A program made the position numbers and the translations under genes. Positions 40,508 to 52,500 of a stretch of DNA of 64,000 bases are shown piece after piece. Within the stretch, counting starts at the first letter, position 1. Each line of letters starts with the position of its first letter. The DNA is from Bacillus swezeyi (GTDB lineage Bacteria > Bacillota > Bacilli > Bacillales > Bacillaceae). Below the pieces are notes generated by a model, which worked only from the letters and a program-made list of their open reading frames with translations, searched no databases and was not told where the DNA came from. The stretch is taken from the NCBI RefSeq assembly GCF_001969815.1, contig NZ_MRBK01000001.1:248001-312000 (forward strand), in the 5' to 3' direction.

Positions 40508-43500
40508 GTGAAAAATATAACGAAGCAACTCACTCTATCGTTAAAAAATCCGTTTATTTATCACCATGTGGTTTACGGACAACATGTCCTTCCGGGATTG
40601 GCTTACATTGATATGATCTACCAGATATTCAGAGAACACGGCTATTCCTGCTCAGACCTTCAGCTGCGGAATTTATCGATCTATCAGCCGCTGACTGCGG
40701 GACGGGATTCGGTGATTGTCCTCAATATCCAATGCGCGGAGAAAAAAGAAGGGCATTGGCAAATAACAGCTAAAGGCTTCGAAAAACGTCACGGTAAAGA
40801 AGCTTCAGATGAAAAGCTCTATATGAAGGCTGATATGCACACCGCCGTGCCGGCAGTATTTGAAGAAACACTGGAGCTTAAACAGATCAAAGCATCTGCG
40901 GACACTATTATTCGGCTCGATGATGTGTATGAACAGTGCAGACGTCAGGAACTCGTGCACAGCGGATATATGAAGGCGCAGGGGTGCATTTATGAAGAGG
41001 AAGACGGCGTGCTCCTTGATCTTTCTCTTAGCTCAGAAGCCATGCTTCATGCAGAAGGCTTTATGTTTCATCCGACTCTCATTGACGGGAGCGGGGTGGG
41101 CGCCAACAATTTGCTCACATCTTTGCTTAAAGGAGAACAGAGGCTGTTTTTGCCTCTGTTCTATGAATCCTTTTCCGCTTCAGCCCTTTTGCAGACGCAT
41201 TGCATGACGAGAATTAAGCGGTCCTCAGTCCGTCAGGAAAAAGAGCTGATTTATGTAACGCTTGAATTTTTTAATGCTTCCGGAGAAAAGGTGGCTGAAC
41301 TGAAAAACTTCACAAGTAAATTAGTACGGGAAGCAGAGCTTATTAATGGAGATCGCAAAGATTTACCGCAAAGTCAAGAGATGAGAAAAGATACAGCTGC
41401 ACTCTCGCAGGCTGCTGAAGGAATGATGGAGGTGTCATCGGCAGCCGACAGTACAGGGCCATACGAGGCGGCTGAACAATTCGTCAGCCAATTAATCGCA
41501 GACAAAATCAATTTGCCGCTCGAACAGATTGAAAAGCAGGTCGGCTATTACCAGATGGGGTTGAATTCATCCGGTTTGCTTGAAGTGGTAGAAACGATCA
41601 GTGACAAAATCGGCGAGAGCCTTTCACCGACTCTCCTGTTTGAGCATACCACGATTGCGGAGTTGTCAGCGTTTCTTGCCGAGGAGTACGGTGAGCATTT
41701 TAATTCCTCTCATTCTATTGAACAAAATGAACGAAAGCACGCCGCTTTTAGCACAATCGACCGTGGTGCTGCTGAAAGCAGGGAGAAAAGTGTACATGCA
41801 GATTCTTCTCAAACTGCACCTCTGAAGGCGGCAGAAGGGGATATTGCGATTATCGGCATGGCGGGCCGGTACCCGAAGGCAAACAATATACGCGAATTTT
41901 GGAACAATCTGAAAAAGGCAAAGAATTGTATTAGCGAGATTCCCGAGTCACGCTGGGACTGGCGGCGCTTTGAAGGAGTCACCTCTCCTTCAGGAAAGAA
42001 CATTTCTAAATGGGGCGGTTTTATTGATGATCCAGATTGCTTTGATCCTCAATTTTTCAGAATAACGCCGAGAGAAGCAGAGACAATGGACCCTCAGGAG
42101 CGGCTGTTTTTAGAAACATGCTGGGAAACGATCGAGGATGCAGGGTACACGCCGAAGACTTTGGCGAAACCTAGAGGACGAAACAAAAGACAGCATGTAG
42201 GCGTTTTTGCCGGCGTCATGCACAAGGATTATACATTAGTCGGTGCTGAAGCAGCATCGAAGGAAAATGTGTTTCCTCTTTCTCTCAACTATGCGCAAAT
42301 CGCCAACAGAGTGTCCTATTTTTGCAATTTCCACGGCCCGAGTATGGCGGTCGATACGGTATGTTCCTCATCTCTGACTTCCGTACATCTGGCGTTGGAA
42401 AGCCTTCGTCACGGAGAGTGTGAGGTCGCATTAGCTGGCGGGGTTAACCTTTCTCTGCATCCGAATAAATATATGACGTACGGTGTTTGGGATATGTTTT
42501 CCACTGACGGGCACTGCCGCACGTTTGGCAAGGACGGGGACGGCTATGTGCCGGCAGAAGGAATCGGCGCGGTCTTATTAAAGCCTTTGCGCCAGGCGGA
42601 GGAAGACGGAGACCGTATTTATGCAGTGATTAAAGGAAGTGCGGTCAACCATGTAGGAACGGTTAGCGGGATTTCTGTGCCAAGTCCTGTTTCACAAGCT
42701 GATCTGATTGAGACATGCTTGGAGAAAACAGGGATTGACCCGCGGACCGTCAGTTATGTGGAAGCGCACGGAACCGGTACATCTTTAGGAGATCCGATCG
42801 AATTACAGGGGCTGGTGAAAGCGTTCCGCCAATATACACAGGATCGGCAGTTCTGTTCAATCGGTTCTGTCAAGTCAAATATCGGGCACGCGGAATCCGC
42901 AGCAGGTATCAGCGGTTTAAGCAAAGTCGCCCTTCAGCTTCACCATCAGACTCTCGTGCCTTCTTTACATTCAGAAGAGCTGAATCCGTACGTGGACTTT
43001 GAAAAATCGCCATTTTATGTGCAGCATGAAACAGAAACTTGGAAGCAGCCTGTTATCAAGGAGAATGGCGAGGAAATCATCTATCCGCGCAGGGCGGGCA
43101 TCAGTTCGTTCGGGGCCACGGGGTCCAATGCGCATGTGATTTTAGAAGAATATATTCCTGAAACAGCTGAGCAGGCTGTATCTGTTCCTGACACTAAACC
43201 GGTGATTATTCCGCTTTCTGCCCGGAATCAAGAACGTCTTCATGTGTATGCGGAACGTCTTCTGGATTTTCTTCACGATGGACTCCAGATCAGGGATATG
43301 GCTTATACATTGCAGGTTGGCCGTGAACCGATGGAAGAACGGGTTGCTTTTTTGGCAAGCGGAATTCAAGAATTGATCGGCCAATTGGAAGCTTATCTAG
43401 AAGGACAGGAAACGATTGAACATTGCTGGAAGGGCCGCATGACAAAAGAAAACGGTGATACATCGATTTCCGCGGAAACGGTACATAAATGGCTGGAACA

Positions 43501-46500
43501 AGAAAATCTAAACCTGATCGCCGAAAAGTGGGCCGATGGATCTGCGGTTGATTGGAAGCTCTTATACGGAGTCAACAAACCAAAGCGGATCAGCTTGCCG
43601 ACATACCCTTTCGAGAAAGTGCGGTATTGGGTGCCGGAGAAAGAGGCAGGGACTGACTTGTCAAAACAGAATCTGACTGAAGGCCGCGTCATTCATCCTC
43701 TTTTGCATGAAAATGTGTCCGATATGTCGGGTGTGCGTTTTCGTTCAGTGTTCACAGGGCGCGAATTTTTCTTAAAGGATCATGTCATTAAGGGTCAGCA
43801 CATCTTACCGGGCGCGGCCTTGTTAGAAATTGTTCGGGCGGCTGTAGAAAAGGCGGCTGCGGATCAGATGCAGACAGGTATTCGTCTCCAAGATATCGTT
43901 TGGATTCGCCCTGTTGCCATCACGGATCTGCAATCAGACATATACGTTCGCCTTTATCCGGAAGACAATGGTGACATTTTCTTCGAAATCTGCAGGGAGG
44001 AGATTGACAGCACAGGGGAGGACCCGATGATATACGGCCAAGGAAGTGCTGTGCTATGTCAGGCTGAAGATACTCCTAAACTGAACATTGAAGAGGTGAA
44101 GGCAAGCTGCAGTGAACGTATTCTGTCACCTGCTGCATGCTATAACGCATATGCGGAAATGGGAATTGAGTACGGTGACGGCCACAGAGCGATTGACAAT
44201 ATATATGTCGGGGCAAACGAAGCTCTAGCTAAATTGACTATGCCGTCTGTGGTCTCCCATACACAAGACCGTTATGTTTTGCATCCGAGCATGATTGATG
44301 CGGCATTTCAAGCTTCTATCGGTCTGAGGATCGGAACAGATGATGCAGGTTTGGCAGGAAGAAAAGCAATGCTGCCTTTCGCATTGCAGGATGTCCAAAT
44401 CTTCAAAGGCTGTGAAACTTCGATGTGGGCCCGCGTTAAATACAGCGAGGATAATATCGCTGCGGATCGCATACAGAAGCTGGACATTGATTTATGTAAT
44501 GAAGAGGGCCGGGTATGCGTGCGAATGAAAGGTTATTCTGCCAGAACTTTAGAAACCGAGACACATTTAGAAGCTGTTTCATCTGGAAAAATTGGCACGC
44601 TTATGTTTGAGCATATATGGGAAGAAAAAGCAGTTTCCGGGAAGTATGAGTTAATAGAATATCAGAAGCATAAAGTCGTAGTTTGTGATATTGCAGAAAG
44701 GCAGATCGAAAGAATGCGGGACGAGTTTGACTGTACGGTTTTAGAAAAAGACGGGCAGGCAGTTCATGAACGGTTTGAAGCGTATGCCGTGCAGTTATTC
44801 GAAGAAATCCAACAGCTGTTAAACTCAAAAACTGGCGGAAATGTCCTCATTCAAGTCGCTGTTCCTGCATTGAACGAACCGCAGCTGCTAAACGGTTTAA
44901 CAGGACTTCTTAAAACGGCCCAGCTGGAAAATCCAACATTCACCGGCCAGCTGATTGAGTTTGATTCAGAGATATCTGCAAGCGATCTGGCTGAAAAACT
45001 AACAGAAAGCAGGCAATATCCTCATGATCACCATATCCGATATTGGCAAGGGAAACGGTATGTAAGCAAATGGAAAGAGGCGGATGCTGATCAACTGGGC
45101 GCCGACATGCCATGGAAGGATAAAGGGGTTTATCTGATCACAGGCGGTGCAGGGGGGCTTGGCTTCCTATTTGCAAATGAAATTGCAAGCAAAACGCATG
45201 GGGCTGTCATGATTCTCACAGGCCGGTCTCCGCTCAATGACAGGAAGCAGTCACAGCTTCAGAAGTTACAGGAAATGGGCGCGCGTGTTGTTTATAGACA
45301 AACCGATATGACTGAAAAAGAAGCTGTTACGGCTTTAACGAAAGGGATTCAAGAGGAGTACGGCAGCTTGGATGGCATCATTCATAGCGCAGGCATTATA
45401 AAAGATAATTTCATTATTAAGAAAAAGAAAGACGAAATTCAAGACGTGCTTGCTCCAAAGGTAACCGGCCTGATCCAGCTTGACGAAGCCACAAAAGATA
45501 TCCCGCTCGACTTTTTTATCCTTTTTTCTTCAAATGCCGGAACAGTGGGAAGTGCGGGACAGGCAGATTACGCAATGGCGAATGCTTTTATGAATACATT
45601 CAGCGAATACCGGAATGGCCAAGCAGCACAGCACAAGCGTTACGGGAAAACCCTTTCCATGAGCTGGCCGTTGTGGAAAGACGGGGGCATGCATGTTGAT
45701 GCTGAAACCGAAAGAATGCTGACGAGAGATACGGGTATGATCGCCATGGAAACAGATCACGGAATTCAGGCATTATACCATGGATGGGCCTCGGGAAAAT
45801 CGCAGCTGATGGTGGCTTCGGGCGTCCTAAGCAAAATTCAATCATTTTTGAACCAAACAGGAAATGGACAATCTCCAGAATTAAAATACAACAGTGAAAT
45901 TCAGCATACAGAGCAAGCAAACACCATGATGGGAGTCGACGAAGAGACGCTGAGAGAAAAAGCAGAGGATTATTTCAAGAGTGTGCTTTCTTCAGTTACC
46001 AAGCTGCCTGTCAGCCAGATTGACGCTGAAGCTCCTATGGAGGACTACGGAATCGATTCTATTATGATCATGCATGTAACGGGACAATTAGAAAAAGTAT
46101 TCGGTTCATTGTCCAAAACATTGTTCTTTGAGTATCTCAATATTCGGTCATTATCACAGTATTTTGCTGAATCTCATAGAGAACAGCTGTTACACATCTT
46201 GGGGATTGAACAAGAAAAACCTTCTCTAAAAGAGGAAAATAGAGATTCAGAAGACGAAGAGAGAGAAGAGATTTCTGTTCTCCGAAGAAAGTCTGGTTTT
46301 GTCCCTATGCAAAGAAAAGTACAAAAGCCGTCAATTGAAAAAGAAACGGAAGAGATTGCGATTATCGGAATCTCCGGCCGCTATCCGCAAGCGGACAACA
46401 TCGATCAATTGTGGAAAAACTTGAGGGACGGCCAGGACTGTATTACAAAGATTCCTGAAGACCGTTGGGACCACAGTCTCTATTACGATAAAGATAAGGA

Positions 46501-49500
46501 CAAACCGGGAAAAACGTACAGCAAGTGGGGAGGATTCATTAAGGATGTAGATAAGTTTGACTCGCAGTTTTTCCATATTTCTCCTCGTGAAGCGAAGTTA
46601 ATGGACCCTCAGGAGCGTTTATTTTTGCAATGTGTTTATGAAACGATGGAGGACGCCGGATATACTAGAGAGCATCTCGGCTGTAAACGGGATGCCGAGC
46701 TTGGCGGAAACGTAGGCGTTTACGTCGGTGTCATGTACGAAGAATATCAGCTGTACGGAGCGCAAGAACAAGCGCGGGGCCGGGCTCTGGCTTTACCGGG
46801 AAATCCATCCTCCGTAGCAAACCGGGTATCCTATTATTTCGATTTCCATGGACCGAGTATGGCTCTGGATACGATGTGCTCATCTTCATTAACCGCTATT
46901 CACTTGGCTTGCCAAAGCTTGCAGCGCGGTGAATGTGAGGCCGCTTTCGCGGGGGGAGTCAATGTTTCAATCCACCCAAATAAATATTTGATGCTTGGGC
47001 AGAACAAATTTATGTCAAGCAAAGGCAGGTGTGAAAGCTTTGGACAGGGAGGAGACGGCTATGTGCCGGGAGAAGGCGTTGGAGCAGTACTCCTTAAGCC
47101 ATTGTCTAAAGCGGTTGAAGATGGCGATCACATCTATGGAGTCATTAAGGGTACGGCCATTAACCACGGAGGAAAAACAAACGGATACTCAGTCCCTAAC
47201 CCGAATGCCCAGGCACATGTCATCAAAAAGGCGATTACAGAGGCGCAAATTGACCCGCGGGCAATCAGTTATATTGAAGCGCACGGCACGGGCACCTCAC
47301 TCGGAGATCCTATTGAAATAACAGGACTGGCTAAAGTGTTCACAGAACATACGAAAGACAAACAATTTTGTGCCATAGGTTCAGCCAAATCAAATATCGG
47401 GCACTGTGAGAGTGCGGCGGGCATTGCGGGGTTAACGAAGGTATTGCTGCAAATGAAATACAAACAACTGGCGCCTTCCCTGCATTCAAAGGTGCTGAAT
47501 CCGAATATTGACTTCCTCAATTCTCCATTTAAAGTACAGCAAGAGCTTGAAGAATGGAAGAAACCTATTATTCAGGTAAATGGAAAAGAAATCGAATATC
47601 CGAGAATCGCAGGCATCTCTTCATTTGGCGCCGGAGGAGGCAACGCCCATATTTTAATAGGAGAATATGTTCCGAAATCTGAGCCGGAACGTTCTTCAGC
47701 AGGACAGCCGGCTGTCATTGTGCTCTCAGCAAAAAATGAAGAGAGACTTCAAAAACGGGCGGAACGATTGCTGGATGCCATCCGTGAGCAGCGTTATTCT
47801 GAAGCGGATCTGCCTCGGATCGCCTATACGCTTCAAGTCGGACGTGAAGCGATGAATGAGCGCTTAGCGTTTACGGCTGAAAATATGCAGGAGCTTGAAG
47901 AAAAGCTGAATGACTTCATCTCCGGAAAAGAACATATTGAACATCTATACCGCGGGCAAGTGAAACGCAATAAAGAAACGATGGCAGTTTTTGCGGCTGA
48001 CGAAGATATGGCGAAGACAATTGAAGCATGGATTCGCAAAGGGAAATTCGCGAAGTTTTTAGACCTTTGGGTAAAAGGATTAAATATCGATTGGAACATG
48101 CTTTATCAAAATGGTAAGCCGCGCCGCATCAGCTTGCCTGCCTATCCTTTTGCAAGAGACCGCTATTGGATAGAAGAAACTGTGATGAAGGCGGATGAAA
48201 AAAGACCGGTGAAGCCGGCTGTTGCAGCGCAGCCAGTCATCCAAGAGCCATTTATTCCTGAAAAAGTCAGCGGTAAGCCCGCCAATATTTCCTTGCAGCC
48301 TTTGACGGCAAGTCAGGAAACACCGCAAAGGACAGCCGTTCCGCTGCAGCCGGTTAAAAAGCAGCAAACCATGTCTGCTGAGCTGTTATGCGATGAACTG
48401 ACGGCAAGCTTAGCAGAAGTGTTATACATGGATCAAAACGAAATCGACCCGGATGAAGCCTTCATTGATATCGGAATGGATTCCATTACCGGGCTTGAAT
48501 GGATAAAAGCAATCAATAAGCAGTATGGTACATCGTTTATTGTGACAAAGGTTTATGATTATCCGACAATCCGTGATTTTGCCGTTTTCTTAAAAGATGA
48601 ATTAAGCACACAAGCTGAAGAAGAGATCGCGGGAAACCATCCGCCAAAACAAGAGGAAACGTATGCACCGATAAAACGGGAAACCGTCTCTGCTAAACCG
48701 GACAATATTTCTTTGCAGCCTTTAGGCCTTCATCAGCCTGTGCAGAAGAAACCAATTGAAGACATTCAGTATGCAGCTGCTGAGATATCGGTATCCAGCC
48801 AAGATGGTGGGACAATTGAAACACTGCATGATGAATTAAAGGAAAGCATCGCAGAAGTGTTATACATGGATCCGCACGAGGTCGATATTGATGAAACCTT
48901 TATCGATATCGGAATGGACTCCATTACAGGACTTGAATGGATAAATGCAATGAATAAACAATATGGAACATCATTTTCAGTCACCAAAGTTTATGATTAT
49001 CCAACGATTCGTCAGTTTGCAGACATGTTAAAAGCCGAGCTTGTGAAGCATAGTGACAGAAAAAAAGAAATAGAGGATGGGCCTTCTGCAGAGGACACAC
49101 AGCCTGCAGTACGGGCTGAAGCGAAGCCTGCAGAGCGGCCAGTGCAGCTGCCAGTGATGAAAGAACGCGAGCGGAAAACAGACCGTTCTTATCAAAGTCA
49201 CCGAGACGATGCGATAGCCATAGTCGGGATGTCAGGCAGATACCCTGGTGCCAAGGATGTAAGAGAGTATTGGGATAACTTGGTCAATGCGAGAAATGCG
49301 ATCCGTGACATTCCGAAATCGCGGTGGGATGTGGACAAATACTATGACCCGGCACTGAATCAAAAGGGGAAAGTCTACTGCAAATCACTGGGGATGCTGG
49401 ATGATATTGAACATTTTGATCCGCTGTTTTTTAATATTCCGCCGTCAGAGGCTGAGCTGATGGACCCGCAGCACCGAATCTTTTTGCAGGAAGGTTATAA

Positions 49501-52500
49501 AGCATTCGAGGATGCCGGATATAACGCCCAAACATTAAACAATAAAAAGTGCGGGGTTTATCTTGGCATTATGAGCAATGAATACGGGGTGATGCTGAAT
49601 CGGAATCAGGCCAGAGCAAGCGCCACCGGGAACAGCTTTGCGATAGCGGCAGCGCGTATTCCGTATTATCTGAATTTAAAAGGGCCTGCAATTCCGATTG
49701 ATACGGCATGTTCATCCTCATTAGTCGGCACACATTTAGCACGCCAAGCATTGGTAAACAAAGAAATTGATATGGCGCTGGTGGGCGGTGTCAGCTTATA
49801 TCTGACGCCGGAATCTTACATCAGTATGTGTGAAGCCGGCATGCTGTCTCCTGATGGACAATGCAAAGCATTTGATAATGGCGCAAATGGTTTCGTTCCC
49901 GGAGAGGGTGCAGGAGCACTCGTTCTGAAACGGCTGAAAGATGCAGAAGCGGATCGTGATCACATCTATGGCGTTATTATCGGTTCGGGCATTAATCAGG
50001 ACGGGAAAACAAACGGAATTACAGCACCGAGCGTGAAAAGCCAAATGGATCTGGAACGGGATATATACGAGACATACGGGATACATCCTGAAAGCATCAG
50101 TTATGTTGAAATGCACGGCACCGGAACAAAACAAGGGGATCCAATTGAATTAGAGGCGCTGTCAACCGTATTTAAAGAGAAAACAGACAAAAAGCAATTT
50201 TGTGCGATCGGTTCAGTGAAAAGCAACATTGGCCATACATCAGCGGCAGCGGGTGTAGCCGGTGTTCAAAAAGTGCTGATGTGCATGAAACACAAAACGC
50301 TGGTGCCTACATTGAACTTCTCTGAGCCTAATGAGCATTTTCGATTTGAAGATTCGCCTTTGTATGTCAATACGGAGCTTAAGCATTGGGAAACGGCTGA
50401 TGGAAAACCGCGGCGGACCTGTGTGAGTTCCTTTGGATACAGCGGAACGAACGCCCACCTCGTGATTGAAGAATACCGGCCTGAAAGGGACAATGATCCA
50501 GTACCAGATCGCCATCATTCAAAGTTATTTGTACTCTCAGCGAAAAAAAGGCAGCAATTGAAGGTCTATGCCCAATCAATGAGAGATTTCGCAGATTCCA
50601 ATAAAGATATCAATCTGGATGATATGGCATATACCCTTCAGACTGGCCGGGAACCGATGGATTACCGAATGGCATTTTTGGCTGATTCGAGAGAAGCGCT
50701 TATGAAAACTCTTGAAGACTATATTGCAGATATTCCCAATACAGAAATTTATGCTGCGCATGTCAAAACGAAGAAAAGCGAAATGAAAGTATATGAAACA
50801 GATAAAGATGCCAAAGCCCTGCTGGAAACATGGATTGAGAAGAAAAGGCTGGAGAAGCTGGCGGAATTATGGGTAAGAGGGCTGCGGATCGATTGGAACG
50901 AGCTTTATAGCGATCACATGCCTCACCGAATCAGCCTGCCTGCTTATCCGTTTGCAGAAGAGTACTATTGGCTCCCAAACGAAGATGCCGCAGCAAAAGA
51001 CAGCCGTTCGGCATTGCAATCTGCTGCACCGATGACGACACACTGCTTTTTACAAAAACAGTGGCAGCATTGCCCGGTTACATCAGCAGAACGTAAAAGC
51101 CAAACGGTTGCCATATTGGCAAACGCCGAGACCATGACATTAGCCAGCGAGCTTTCCGTGTATTTCTCGAACTATCGCATGATTGACAGCCGAGAGCTTA
51201 AGCATTTATCAGACGCCGACTTGGAAAATGTCGGCGGAGCAGTGGATCTGATCGGCTGCGGAATGAGCCATGAGCAATCGATAAGCTGGATCAGTTGGCT
51301 GCAAAAACTGATTGAGCATGGCCGTAAAAAGAAGCAAGATTTGACTGTCTTGTGTGTGACGAAGGGGCTCGAGTCTTACGAAAATAAGGCTGTTAATCTG
51401 TCCGGTGCTTCCCGGGCCGGTTTATACCGAATGCTTCAAAGCGAATACAGTCACCTTACATCAAGACATATGGACACAGATCATGTAACAGCCGAAAAGG
51501 AGCTGGCCAGACAGATTACAGATGAGTTTTATGCTGACAGCACAGACACCGAAGTCTGTTATCGAGGCGGGCGGCGTTATCGCGCATATTTGGAAGAGCG
51601 AACAGCAGATGCTGTTGATCAAGAGCGATTATCGTTTCCGTCAGACCGGGTGCTGCTGATTACAGGCGGGACAAGAGGACTTGGATTCGTGTGTGCGCGT
51701 CATTTTGTGCAAACATACGGGGTGAAACGATTGGTGCTCACCGGCCGTGAAGAGCTGCCTCCGCGTGAACAGTGGGATTCGCTCAAAGAGAAAAACACGC
51801 CGCTTGCTCAGAAAGTGAAAGTCATCCAAGAGTTGGAAGCAATGGGCGCCCAAGTACAAGTGCTGTCCCTTCAGCTGTCCGATCCGCTTGCTGTCAAACA
51901 GAGCATCGAGACGATTCGGCATACAATGGGATCAATTGGCGGAGTGATTCATTGTGCCGGGACAGTGAATAAACATAATCCGGCGTTTATAAGAAAATCA
52001 GCAGAAGAGATACAAGACGTACTGGAGCCGAAAGTCGATGGGCTTCAAACATTATTTGACCTGCTCAAAGATGAACCGCTGCAATTTTTTGTTTTATTTT
52101 CATCAGTATCAGCCACCGTTCCCGTGCTTGCAGCCGGACAAGCTGATTATGCGATGGCGAATGCTTTTATGGATTATTTTGCAGAATCCCGTAAAGGTGA
52201 ATATCCGATTGTCAGCATTCAGTGGCCAAACTGGAAGGAGACCGGCTTAGGCGAGGTTCGAAGCAAAGCTTTAGAACAGACCGGACTAGTAAGCTTGAAA
52301 AACGAAGAGGGATTGCAGCTTCTGGATCAGATCCTTTCTGAAAAACGGCAAGCCGTCGTCCTGCCGGCGCTGCCCAATACAGATGTATGGCAGCCGGACA
52401 AGCTCATGCGCCATTCTCTCACAGCTAAGGCGTTTCCAACTGCTGAGGCAAAAGAACAAGACAGCGCTCAAAACTTGTTCCGTGAAACCGTTGAATGGCT

